A stretch of DNA of 9,971 nucleotides from an uncultured Phascolarctobacterium sp. (GCF_937920985.1 NZ_CALDXR010000040.1:1-9971); one strand, 5' to 3'. Numbered from the stretch's first letter, positions 1 through 6,593 are shown. Notes: generated by a model from the letters alone, not told the origin. A program made the numbers and translations.

Positions 1-15
1 GTGGTGTGAGAGGTC

Positions 16-86
16 GACTGCTCAAATAATGAGCAGTCTCCTACTCGATTGCGCTAGAAATTACGCTGTCAAGCAGTGTCGGCGCA
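16..86 (+). other. Two adjacent hairpin-forming inverted repeats upstream of the first gene
   Basis: Positions 16-23 and 31-38 form a perfect 8-bp stem (GACTGCTC / GAGCAGTC) with a 7-nt loop. Positions 50-54 and 82-86 (TGCGC / GCGCA) enclose an inner stem 64-68 / 74-78 with one G-U pair. Neither is followed by a T-run, so they do not look like ordinary terminators. They could be the end of a structured RNA or leader starting outside the window. One frame (2-187) also stays open here, but its translation has no recognisable character. No RNA family was recognised. Confidence 0.3.
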
Positions 87-216
87 TAGTGGCAAACTCG
101 CAGATAGTGCAAGCAAGAGGGCTTATTTGTGATATAATAAAAGAAAAATCACTTAAGCAGAGTATTATGCTGAAATATAAGCTATAAAAGGCTATGGCAA
201 TAGGGAGGTTAAAGAC

Positions 217-1302
217 ATGATTGAGCTGAGCGTCAAACAAAACTGTACAGGCTGCAGTGCCTGCGCCAATATCTGCCCGCGTGGGTGTATAAGAATGACT
301 GCGGACGAGGAAGGCTTTTTATATCCGGTGGTTAACGAAGAAATGTGCATGGACTGCGGTTTATGTGAAAATGTCTGCCCTATGCTGCACAAACCTCAGC
401 AGCATGAGCTGCTTGCTGTGTATGGCGCAAAGAATAACGATGATGCAGTGCGCTTTACCAGCTCCAGCGGGGGAATGTTCACGCTTTTTGCTGAAGAAAT
501 TTTGCAGCAGGGCGGTGTTGTGGTTGGCGCAGCGCTGGACGAGCAGCTTAATGTGCAGCATGTGCTGGTGGATAGCATTGCCGATTTGACCAAGCTGCGC
601 GGTTCGAAGTACGTGCAGAGTAAAATCGGCAAGATTTACAGTGAGGTACGGCAAATTTTGCGTACAGGCAGAAGGGTTTTGTTCAGCGGTACGCCTTGCC
701 AGATTGCCGGTTTAAAGAAATATCTGGTGAAGCCGTCGGAAAATCTATTGACGGTTGATGTGGTTTGTCATGGTGTGCCTAGTCCCAAGGTTTATCAAAA
801 GCATTTACGGGAGCTGGCGCAGGAGGCAGGCGAGCCTGTTGTGCAGGTGAAATTCCGCGATAAGGCGAAGGGCTGGAAGCAGGGAGAAACATTATTTTTC
901 ACCGAGCATCAGCGCTTTGGTGCGAGCAAGCGGCAGGAAACCTATATGCGCCTTTTCCTGAATAACATAAGCATTCGTCCGTCTTGCGGTGAGTGTGCGT
1001 TTAATAATAAGCGCAGCCTGGCAGATATCACGATTGCCGATTATTGGGGCATTGATAAGCAGTACCCGGAATTTGATGATGATAAGGGCGTTACGCTGGT
1101 GCTGGTGAACAGTGAAGCCGGAGCGGAATTGCTGGCGAGCGTCAGTGACAAGGCGGAGCTTTTAGCAACGGACTTTGCCAAGGGTGCAGAATATAACGTG
1201 GCGGTGAGCAAGTCATTGCCTCTGCATTCTAAGCGGGCGTTTTTCTTTGAGCATCTTGATGAGTACACGCTGAAAGAGATGGTGGAGAAGTGTTTGGAGT
1301 GA
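217..1302 (+). CDS. Coenzyme F420 hydrogenase/dehydrogenase beta-subunit family iron-sulfur protein
   Basis: This 361-residue cytosolic protein starts with a ferredoxin domain: CTGCSACANICP (Cys10, 13, 16, 20) and CMDCGLCENVCP (Cys44, 47, 50, 54), enough for two [4Fe-4S] clusters. The rest matches the F420 hydrogenase/dehydrogenase beta-subunit N- and C-terminal domains. The landmarks are GTPCQIAGLKKYL, VCHGVPSP, and a late Cys pair (SCGECAF) followed by ADITIADYWGI. In the family this fold binds a flavin and passes electrons between iron-sulfur clusters and a soluble carrier. Stand-alone bacterial homologues of about 350-430 residues are common, often near polysaccharide genes, and their substrates are mostly unknown. 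The ATG at 217 follows GGGAGGT at 203-209 with good spacing. A -10-like TATAAT lies at 133-138 without a convincing -35. It is separated from the next real gene by 391 bp and appears monocistronic. The family is confident; the reaction is unknown. Confidence 0.9.
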   Translation: MIELSVKQNCTGCSACANICPRGCIRMTADEEGFLYPVVNEEMCMDCGLCENVCPMLHKPQQHELLAVYGAKNNDDAVRFTSSSGGMFTLFAEEILQQGGVVVGAALDEQLNVQHVLVDSIADLTKLRGSKYVQSKIGKIYSEVRQILRTGRRVLFSGTPCQIAGLKKYLVKPSENLLTVDVVCHGVPSPKVYQKHLRELAQEAGEPVVQVKFRDKAKGWKQGETLFFTEHQRFGASKRQETYMRLFLNNISIRPSCGECAFNNKRSLADITIADYWGIDKQYPEFDDDKGVTLVLVNSEAGAELLASVSDKAELLATDFAKGAEYNVAVSKSLPLHSKRAFFFEHLDEYTLKEMVEKCLE

Positions 1303-1315
1303 ATGGGGATGGGAG

Positions 1316-1504
1316 ATGGCGTTACGGAACTGCACTTTAACATTTATTAGGAAGCATACGGCGGGACAAACTCCTAAAGCATAGCAAGTGTCGAGACAAA
1401 GTGCGGGACAAACTCCTGAAACAGAACATACATCGGGACTAAATGCGGGACAAACTCCTGAAACAGAACATGTATCGGGACAAACAATAGAACAAGCTAG
1501 TGAT
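1316..1504 (+). pseudogene. Decayed low-complexity repeat ORF (relic)
   Basis: The 391 bp between the two flanking genes hold no intact gene, but one frame looks like broken coding sequence. It runs from the ATG at 1316 (GGGGATGGGAG just upstream), is stopped by TAG at 1382 inside the first 42-bp repeat, and stays open through the next two repeats to TAA at 1502-1504. The repeats read as 14-residue units beginning AGQTPETEH. Downstream, in another frame (from about 1515), GAACAA motifs continue to encode EQ-rich sequence (TEQGTEQVAEQ) up to about 1590. This suggests a former repetitive protein broken by a stop and a frameshift. It could instead be non-coding repeat DNA. No function can be assigned. 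Confidence 0.3.
1361..1486 (+). repeat. Three tandem 42-bp direct repeats
   Basis: The units are 1361-1402, 1403-1444 and 1445-1486, each starting GCGGGACAAACTCCT. Units 2 and 3 differ at 5 of 42 positions; unit 1 keeps the first 15 bases exactly and has diverged after that. The period of 42 is a multiple of three, and one frame gives a 14-residue repeat, which fits a coding origin. A further cluster of imperfect AGAACAAG-type repeats follows at 1490-1575. Confidence 0.85.
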
Positions 1505-1693
1505 TAAGGTCAAAAAAACAGAACAAGGTACAGAACAAGTTGCTGAACAAGATTGGAGAATAGAACAAGCTAGAAAAATTGAATTTAGTAGTAGCAAAAA
1601 AATGTTTTTCGAGTTAAAGGTAGAACATATGGATAAGAATGTTTGTGCATTTCTTTTATCATCCAATTCCCCCCACAAAGGAGGTTATGCATC

Positions 1694-2212
1694 ATGTACA
1701 ACAAATATCTTGCAGAGCTGAGCAAAGAGCAGCTTTTGGAGCTGATTGAGCTTTATGCGAAAAACTGGCTGGCGCATGACGGAGTCTGGTTTCAGTCGAT
1801 TGAAGGCAAATTCGGTATGGCGGAGGCCATGTACCATGATGAGGAGGCGTGGAAGCGCTTTACCGTGATCGAAGCCAAGCGTATCAAGGAATTCCTCAAG
1901 CTGCCGGAAAATCCCGGCTTAGAGGGCTTGGAGCAGGCGTTGCACTATCGCTTTTACGGCAATCTGAACGAGCATGAATGTATCCATGACGGCAACAGGC
2001 TTGTTTACCGCAACCGCGACTGCCGTGTGCAGACGGCGCGCAGCCGCAAGGGTATGCCTTATCATCCTTGCAAATCGGTCGGCATTTACGAATACAGCGG
2101 TTTTGCAGCCACGATTGACGCGCGCATCAAATGCCGTTGCCTGAGCTGCTTCCCTGATTGTACGGAAAGTCCTGACGGCTGTGCGTGGGAATTTTATCTG
2201 GAAGAAGAGTAG
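1694..2212 (+). CDS. DUF6125-like cysteine-containing cytosolic protein
   Basis: This is a 172-residue soluble protein with no signal peptide or membrane segment. I recognise the pattern of the DUF6125 family: an N-terminal helix (LSKEQLLELIELYAKNWLAHDG), FxVIEAKRIKEFL, ENPGLEGL, then a Cys-rich C-terminal half. Cysteines occur in NRDCRVQTAR, HPCKSVG, KCRCLSCFPDC and GCAWEF, a spacing suggesting bound metal or a cluster. That family has no established function; it is common in anaerobes. The ATG at 1694 is preferred over the in-frame upstream start at 1643 because AAAGGAGG lies at 1677-1684, nine bases before it. No close operon partner: the upstream 391 bp is degenerate and the next gene has its own promoter. 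Family call moderate, coding status high. Confidence 0.8.
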   Translation: MYNKYLAELSKEQLLELIELYAKNWLAHDGVWFQSIEGKFGMAEAMYHDEEAWKRFTVIEAKRIKEFLKLPENPGLEGLEQALHYRFYGNLNEHECIHDGNRLVYRNRDCRVQTARSRKGMPYHPCKSVGIYEYSGFAATIDARIKCRCLSCFPDCTESPDGCAWEFYLEEE

Positions 2213-2238
2213 AATATTTGCTGATGTAAAATTTAAAT

Positions 2239-2272
2239 GGGCATATGTCAAAAATATAATTGACATATGCCC
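2239..2272 (+). promoter_or_regulatory. 13-bp perfect inverted repeat overlapping the -35 box (candidate operator and/or terminator)
   Basis: GGGCATATGTCAA at 2239-2251 and TTGACATATGCCC at 2260-2272 are exact reverse complements around an 8-nt A/T loop. The right arm begins with the TTGACA -35 hexamer of the next promoter, so a protein bound to the dyad would block RNA polymerase. The RNA hairpin could also terminate transcription from the upstream gene, but only a weak T-rich stretch follows. The helix-turn-helix DUF134 protein encoded just downstream is an obvious candidate ligand; that is inference. Confidence 0.65.
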
Positions 2273-2288
2273 GTTTCACTTATATAAT
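2260..2288 (+). promoter_or_regulatory. Near-consensus sigma-70 promoter for the redox operon
   Basis: TTGACA at 2260-2265 and TATAAT at 2283-2288 are both perfect consensus hexamers separated by exactly 17 bp. The expected start site is about 2294-2296, leaving a very short leader with the ribosome binding site GAGAGGAG at 2296-2303 before the ATG at 2312. A promoter this strong usually needs repression, which fits the overlapping dyad. Confidence 0.85.
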
Positions 2289-2311
2289 GGACTTAGAGAG
2301 GAGAAAATCAG

Positions 2312-3073
2312 ATGCCTAGGAAAGTAAAATGCAGAAAGGTTTGCCATTATCCGCAAACGCTGGAGTTTTTACCGCAAAACAATAATGCAGAGCAGGAGCC
2401 TATTGTTCTTACCGTTGACGAATACGAAGCGATACGCCTGATTGACAGGCGAGGCATGAGTCAGGAGCAGTGCGCGGCCTTTATGCAGATTGCGCGGACG
2501 ACAGTGCAGCGCATTTACGAAACGGCGCGCAAGAAGCTGGCGGATTTTGTTGTGGAAGGACGGCCGCTGCGTATTGAAGGCGGAGATTTCCGGCTCTGTA
2601 ACGGCAGCAGTACAGGCTGCGGCTGTGTTGATTGCTTTAAGCAAAAATTATATGAAAAATACAAGGAAAAGGGAGAAGATATCATGAGAATTGCAGTAAC
2701 CTACGAAAACGGCGAGATTTTTCAACATTTCGGACATACTGAGGAGTTTAAGGTTTATGATGTGCAGGACGGCAAAGTTGTTGCGTCCGAAGTTGTGGAT
2801 ACCAACGGCCAAGGTCATGGTGCTTTAGCAGGCGTTTTAACCGCGCTGAAGGCAGACGCTCTGATTTGCGGTGGTATCGGCGGCGGTGCGCAGATGGCGT
2901 TGGCTGCTGCAGGCATTAAGCTGTATGGTGGCGTAAGCGGCAGCGCAGACGCAGCGGTAGAGGCTTTGCTGGCAGGCAATTTGGACTACAACCCCGCTGT
3001 TAAATGCAATCACCACGGTGAGCACGGCGAAGGTCACACCTGTGGCGAGCATGGCTGCGGCGGACATCACTAA
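2312..3073 (+). CDS. DUF134 DNA-binding domain fused to a NifX-type dinitrogenase cofactor-binding domain
   Basis: This is a 253-residue fusion. Residues 1 to about 100 are a DUF134 domain: MPRKVKCRKV start, LTVDEYEAIRLIDRRGMSQEQCA, then the helix-turn-helix MQIARTTVQRIYETARKKLADFVVEG. After a Cys-rich linker (CGCVDC) comes a NifX/NifB-C-like domain from about residue 125: MRIAVTYENGEIFQHFGHTEEFKVYDV, then CGGIGGGAQ. Known relatives bind FeMo-cofactor or other metal-sulfur clusters. The last 20 residues are a His/Cys-rich tail (HHGEHGEGHTCGEHGC) suited to metal binding. I infer a cluster- or metal-sensing regulator that may control its own operon through the dyad at 2239-2272. An internal ATG at 2684 preceded by GGGAGAAG could allow separate translation of the NifX part. 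It is 47 bp upstream of the thioredoxin fusion gene. Confidence 0.9.
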   Translation: MPRKVKCRKVCHYPQTLEFLPQNNNAEQEPIVLTVDEYEAIRLIDRRGMSQEQCAAFMQIARTTVQRIYETARKKLADFVVEGRPLRIEGGDFRLCNGSSTGCGCVDCFKQKLYEKYKEKGEDIMRIAVTYENGEIFQHFGHTEEFKVYDVQDGKVVASEVVDTNGQGHGALAGVLTALKADALICGGIGGGAQMALAAAGIKLYGGVSGSADAAVEALLAGNLDYNPAVKCNHHGEHGEGHTCGEHGCGGHH

Positions 3074-3120
3074 TATAAGATAAACTACGAATACTTTATT
3101 GCAAAGGAGGCCTGATGTAA

Positions 3121-4383
3121 ATGGCGATTATTGTAAACCCGACGGCTGCAGAGTTCAAGCAGATGCTGGCCGAAAAGAAAACCTTTCTGGCAGATTTTTA
3201 TGCGACCTGGTGTGGTCCCTGCAAAATGCTCAGTTACGTGCTGGAGGATATTGCTAAGGAGATGGGCGAGTGTATAGACATCGTGAAGATTGATATAGAT
3301 AAGGAGCCGGAGCTGACGGAGGAAATGGATATAACCATTATTCCCGGTCTGTTCTTTATCAAAAACGGCGAAGTTGCTTCGCGTTACGCAGGCTTTCTGC
3401 CGAAGGAACGATTGCAGGCAAGACTGGAAAAGCTTTTGGGCAACGAGCCTCCGGTGGAGCAGGCTCCCGATAGAAGCTATGATCTGATTATTATCGGCGG
3501 CGGTGCTGCCGGTCTGACGGCAGCCGTTTATGCACGTCGTGCGGGATTAAAGACTTTGGTGCTGGAATCCTTTGCTCCCGGCGGCAAGCTGATTAAAACC
3601 TTTGAGATTGAAAACTGGCCCGGTATTAAGAACGTCAACGGCTCACAGCTGGCCTACGATATTTACGAGCAGGCGATGGCTTTAGGCACGACCTATCTTT
3701 ATGAGAAGGTTGCTGCGCTGGAGGCAGAAGGAGCGGAGCGCCGCGTGCGCTGTGCGAGCGGTGCGGAGTTTACGGCGCCTGCTGTGATTATCGCTACCGG
3801 TACTGTGGAGCGCTTGCTGAACATTCCGGGCGAGCAGGAGATGATCGGCCGCGGCATCAGCTTCTGTGCTGTCTGCGATGCGGCGTTCTACCGCAATAAG
3901 CCGGTAATTATTGTGGGCGCAGGCAATGCTGCCTTTGAGGAATCGCTGTATCTTGCGGAATTTGCGTCGAAGGTTACGATTCTGGCGCGTCGTGATGTTA
4001 TCAGCGCGGAGCAGATTACGCAGGAAAAGGTGGCTGCTAATCCGAAGATTGAGGTGCTGACATGGCGTGTACCGCAGGAGGTTATTATCGAAAATAATCG
4101 CGTTGCGGGCCTCAAGGTGCTTAATAAACAGACAGGAGCAGTGGAAACGATGCTCGCAAAAGGCGTATTCCCGTATATCGGTGCGGACCCTGTTACAGAG
4201 TTCTGCCGTGATTTGGGTATTACCAATGACAAGGGCTATCTTGTTGTGCACAGCGATATGTCAACTGCAATTCCTGGTGTGTATGGCGCCGGTGATGTGT
4301 GCGACAAGGTGCTGCGTCAGGTTGTGACGGCTACTAATGACGGTGCTATTGCGGCTCAGAGCGCGCTTGCGTATTTGCGTTAA
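3121..4383 (+). CDS. Thioredoxin-thioredoxin reductase fusion protein
   Basis: This 420-residue cytosolic protein joins an electron donor enzyme to its substrate. Residues 1 to about 105 are thioredoxin with the WCGPC active site (Cys31, Cys34). From about residue 118 it is a thioredoxin reductase: FAD-binding GGGAAG (126-131), redox-active CAVC (Cys249, Cys252), nucleotide-binding GAGNAA (266-271) and the C-terminal FAD motif YGAGDVCD. Separate reductases are about 310 residues, so both domains are full length. The usual NADPH 2'-phosphate motif HRRxxxR reads ARRDVIS (289-295), so its His and last Arg are missing. NADPH use is therefore less certain, and NADH or ferredoxin use is possible. 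The ATG at 3121 is preceded by AAAGGAGG (3103-3110). It is co-transcribed with the DUF134-NifX gene and, 14 bp downstream, a ferredoxin gene. Confidence 0.95.
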   Translation: MAIIVNPTAAEFKQMLAEKKTFLADFYATWCGPCKMLSYVLEDIAKEMGECIDIVKIDIDKEPELTEEMDITIIPGLFFIKNGEVASRYAGFLPKERLQARLEKLLGNEPPVEQAPDRSYDLIIIGGGAAGLTAAVYARRAGLKTLVLESFAPGGKLIKTFEIENWPGIKNVNGSQLAYDIYEQAMALGTTYLYEKVAALEAEGAERRVRCASGAEFTAPAVIIATGTVERLLNIPGEQEMIGRGISFCAVCDAAFYRNKPVIIVGAGNAAFEESLYLAEFASKVTILARRDVISAEQITQEKVAANPKIEVLTWRVPQEVIIENNRVAGLKVLNKQTGAVETMLAKGVFPYIGADPVTEFCRDLGITNDKGYLVVHSDMSTAIPGVYGAGDVCDKVLRQVVTATNDGAIAAQSALAYLR

Positions 4384-4397
4384 GGACGTGTGGCGTT

Positions 4398-4589
4398 ATG
4401 AAAAGATTTGCGGTGGTAAACGAGGACAGATGCGTTTCCTGCGGTGCCTGCACGCATGTGTGCCCGCGTCAGGCGATAAGTGTATATAGGGGATGCTTCG
4501 CAAGGGTAGACAAGGAGCGCTGCGTTGGCTGCGGCCTCTGTGCCAAAACCTGTCCTGCAGGCAGCATCAGGGTGGCAACAGATGGCTAA
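4398..4589 (+). CDS. Small 2[4Fe-4S] ferredoxin
   Basis: This 63-residue ferredoxin has two classic cluster motifs, CVSCGACTHVCP (Cys12, 15, 18, 22) and CVGCGLCAKTCP (Cys42, 45, 48, 52). It is a one-electron carrier in the cytosol. Its size matches clostridial-type ferredoxins. It lies 14 bp after the thioredoxin reductase fusion and overlaps the next gene by 8 bp, so the three are very likely translated from one message. AAGGA at 4382-4386 can serve as ribosome binding site. Context suggests that it feeds or drains electrons between the membrane iron-sulfur protein and the reductase, which is inference. Confidence 0.93.
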   Translation: MKRFAVVNEDRCVSCGACTHVCPRQAISVYRGCFARVDKERCVGCGLCAKTCPAGSIRVATDG

Positions 4590-5157
4590 GAAAATACAGC
4601 ATTGGTATGATTATCTTTGGCTATGGCCAATAATATATTTCGCGTTGGGCTTTTTCAATATTCTTTTTGCCTGGCTGGGAATGATTGATTTTATGGTGCC
4701 TGTTTTGTTGGCGCTTTTCGGCGGTAACAAGCTGTTCTGCAACCGTTATTGCGGACGCGGCTTGCTGCTGGCAAAGCTGGGCGGCGAGTGGAAGTGGTCG
4801 CGTAACAGCGCTACGCCGGAGCTTTTGGTCGCCAAATGGTTCCGCTTCGGCTTTTTATGCTTCTTTATGGCTATGTTTGGCAATATGCTGTGGCAGACCT
4901 ATCTTGTAGCAACGCAGGCGCAGTCCCTGCGTGAGGTTGTAACGCTGCTCTGGACGTTTAAGCTTCCTTGGGCGTGGGCCTATACCGCAGGCAGCTCTTC
5001 GGCATGGGTTGCGCAGTATGCCTTTGGCTTTTACAGCGTAATGCTCACCTCTATGCTGCTTGGCTTGGTGGTAATGGCGCTGTTCAAGCCGAGAACCTGG
5101 TGTACCTTTTGCCCGATGGGGACTATGACGCAGATGATTTGCAAAATGAAGCAGTAG
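4582..5157 (+). CDS. Membrane 4Fe-4S binding protein (short NapH/PF12801-like)
   Basis: This 191-residue inner-membrane protein has hydrophobic segments near residues 14-46, 88-109 and 148-168. It has two cysteine clusters: CNRYCGRG (Cys53, Cys57) and WCTFCPMG (Cys174, Cys177), plus Cys187. This spacing is the signature of the NapH/CcoG-like membrane iron-sulfur domain, although the protein is shorter than NapH and lacks a ferredoxin domain of its own; the separate upstream ferredoxin may supply that part. The ATG at 4582 overlaps the ferredoxin stop (ATGGCTAA) and follows AGGGTGG at 4569-4575. A longer in-frame start at 4525 would lie wholly within the ferredoxin gene and is rejected. Its last 109 bp recur at 7590-7698. 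Last gene of the operon, ended by the terminator at 5209-5253. Confidence 0.88.
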   Translation: MAKKIQHWYDYLWLWPIIYFALGFFNILFAWLGMIDFMVPVLLALFGGNKLFCNRYCGRGLLLAKLGGEWKWSRNSATPELLVAKWFRFGFLCFFMAMFGNMLWQTYLVATQAQSLREVVTLLWTFKLPWAWAYTAGSSSAWVAQYAFGFYSVMLTSMLLGLVVMALFKPRTWCTFCPMGTMTQMICKMKQ

Positions 5158-5358
5158 AGGGTTGGGCACAAGGCCTACGAAAAATTTTTATAGTGTGTGT
5201 ATAAATGAACCTCCTGTATGCAGCTGAAACAGTTGCTTGCAGGAGGTCTTTTTAGATTTAAAATGTAATTGGAATTATAGCAGGAAAAAAGTTTGCAGAA
5301 GCGAATTTAATAAAGTAAAAGTGCAGTTTTTGCGGTACCGGAAAGCAGGAGCTTAGTG
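5049..5358 (+). repeat. Long direct repeat, copy 1 (4Fe-4S gene tail + terminator + leader)
   Basis: This is the first copy of a block repeated at 7590-7882. It contains the last 109 bp of the membrane 4Fe-4S gene (5049-5157), the terminator (5209-5253) and a leader of about 105 bp (5254-5358). The gene tails are about 95% identical and the leaders differ at only about two positions. The 50 bp between stop codon and terminator (5158-5208) is not conserved. Matching stops sharply at GCTTAGTG (5351-5358). Confidence 0.92.
5209..5253 (+). terminator. Rho-independent terminator of the redox operon
   Basis: ACCTCCTG (5209-5216) pairs with CAGGAGGT (5240-5247). Inside it GCAGCTG (5220-5226) pairs with CAGTTGC (5230-5236), with one G-U pair. 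The stem is followed by CTTTTT. The position, 51 bp after the last stop codon, fits termination of the 2312-5157 operon. Confidence 0.9.
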
Positions 5359-5444
5359 GATTAAATCGTGATGTGTTTAACAGCAATATAAAAAGAAAGG
5401 AAAGTATGATTTTAGCTTATATGAATATCATACAAGGAAGTAAG

Positions 5445-6260
5445 ATGGCTAGATTGAAACAAGGGGATGTACTAGAGGTTTTGTTAGATAATAATCAAAA
5501 TAAGGGATATATAGTATATTTAGCAAAATCGAATCCCTTTAACTATAAACTATTTGGATTGTGTGCTGTTATTCCTAGTGTTGCAGGGTATGGTGTAGAA
5601 GAAATAGCTAAGAAAACATGGTTGTCAACAATCATGATTTTTGAAGATAACAAATGGAAAAAAATAGGAAACATTAAGATTGATTCTTTTGAGTGGCCAG
5701 ATTTTTATGAGAGCGTAATAGATACTGAAAATAAATTTAGAATATATCATTGGGGCGATGGAAATAAGGAGAAAGTAATAAGAATCGTTGAAGGGAAAGA
5801 TGAATTAGGCAATGCTCAACCAGGAAGTGTTTTTTATCCTGAAGCTGCGTTAATATACTATAGAGAAAAACTTATGGAAGCTTCTTTATATAAGATGCAT
5901 GAGAATGCTTCTGATATAACAAAAGAACTGGCAAAAGAAATGGACTTTTCTGGGCTATATGGAGAAGTTTACTCATACACAAAAGATTTGATAAAAGTGA
6001 ATAAAGATGAAATTGTTAAAAAAGTTAAATGTGTTTATCAATCAGAATTACTTTTCCCAGACACAGCTTTACAGTTTTATATGGGAGTGCTGAAAGCGCA
6101 ACTAGAGGAGCACTGTGTTGATAACGAAGTGGTTAGAAGTTATCAGCAGCTTGTAAATCAAGAGAAGGACTATTTGAACAAAGAAGAGTGGCTGAGTGAG
6201 CAAGTACAAAAGCTTAACAACGAGCTGAAGAAATTCAAATTAAGGATTGCGATAAAATGA
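5445..6260 (+). CDS. Imm26-like protein with conserved C-terminal tail, copy 1
   Basis: This 271-residue soluble protein has no signal peptide. The N-terminal half resembles Imm26, an immunity family from polymorphic toxin systems: GDVLEV near residues 7-12, an aromatic-rich beta pattern, STIMIFED (61-68) with WKKIGN (71-76), WPDFYE (84-89) and YHWGDG (101-106). From about residue 200 a Glu/Lys-rich helical tail (YQSELLFPDTALQ to LNNELKKF) is identical to that of the protein at 8021-8812. In-frame starts exist at 5373 (GTG), 5406, 5421 and 5445. I chose ATG 5445 because AAGGAAG sits at 5434-5440 and the resulting MARLKQGDVLEV aligns with MSRLYIGDVLEV of the paralogue; 5406 (AAAGG upstream) is the main alternative. 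It overlaps the following relic by ATGA. The AT-rich composition suggests transfer. No toxin is visible nearby, so a real immunity role is inference. Confidence 0.72.
   Translation: MARLKQGDVLEVLLDNNQNKGYIVYLAKSNPFNYKLFGLCAVIPSVAGYGVEEIAKKTWLSTIMIFEDNKWKKIGNIKIDSFEWPDFYESVIDTENKFRIYHWGDGNKEKVIRIVEGKDELGNAQPGSVFYPEAALIYYREKLMEASLYKMHENASDITKELAKEMDFSGLYGEVYSYTKDLIKVNKDEIVKKVKCVYQSELLFPDTALQFYMGVLKAQLEEHCVDNEVVRSYQQLVNQEKDYLNKEEWLSEQVQKLNNELKKFKLRIAIK
6054..6238 (+). repeat. 185-bp perfect repeat encoding the shared C-terminal tail, copy 1
   Basis: It is identical base for base to 8621-8805. The upstream parts of the two genes are clearly diverged, so identity starts abruptly near TTCCCAGACACAG and ends at AAATTCAA just before the two different stop contexts. 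This fits recent gene conversion or cassette exchange with the tail as an anchor. Confidence 0.95.
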
Positions 6261-6593
6261 AGATTTTGGCTTTTGTAATTATTGGTATGTTTTTTAAAGC
6301 GGTTTTAAGTGTAAAAAGAACAAGAAAACTATCTTTACAAGAAAAAGTAAGCTGCTTAATTCTTTTATCATCATGCCGATTGTTGCAGCAGGTATCTTTA
6401 ATGAAGATATAAGAGTACTGTTGAAAAGCAATATAAAATTATGGCATTCTTATATTGTTGTACTACTCATAGTATTGTATGTATCGGTTTTAAAAAAGCT
6501 CAAACTTTAGAGTACGGAAAAAGAAATGATGTGTATAAAGGGATGCTCATATTTACTGTTGGATTACTTATATTTTGTTTGAGTAAACCTTGA
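6257..6593 (+). pseudogene. Small multi-pass membrane protein, broken by two frameshifts
   Basis: Three overlapping frames together read like one hydrophobic protein of about 110 residues. Frame 1 starts at ATG 6257 (ATGA overlap with the preceding stop; AAGGA at 6242-6246) and gives MKILAFVIIGMFFKAVLSV. Frame 2, covering about 6355-6510, gives MPIVAAGIF and SYIVVLLIVLYVSV. Frame 3, from about 6498 to the stop at 6593, gives LEYGKRNDVYKGML and IFTVGLLIFCLSKP. Both changes are in the -1 direction. The second falls exactly on A_AAA_AAG (6492-6498), a known -1 slippage heptamer in the right phase. The first has no such site, so a decayed gene or homopolymer sequencing errors are the simpler reading. 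Family not recognised; three or four membrane segments are likely. Confidence 0.5.

Noticed and set aside
2..187. Open frame running from the window edge to a stop at 185-187, possible C-terminus of an upstream protein
   Set aside because: The frame is short, its translation has no recognisable features and it overlaps two inverted repeats; upstream sequence is needed.
1361..1486. CRISPR array
   Set aside because: The 42-bp units are directly adjacent with no unique spacers and no cas genes are nearby.
1500..1721. GTG-initiated frame of 73 residues with EQ repeats
   Set aside because: It overlaps the well-supported start at 1694, has no ribosome binding site, and its last part is a shadow; the repeats are better read as part of the decayed region.
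1919..2266. Minus-strand frame of 115 residues opposite the DUF6125-like gene
   Set aside because: Antisense shadow with low-complexity Ala/Val composition and no ribosome binding site.
3682..4251. Minus-strand frame of 189 residues inside the thioredoxin reductase gene
   Set aside because: It is antisense to a clearly conserved enzyme domain and has no family resemblance; a codon-bias shadow.
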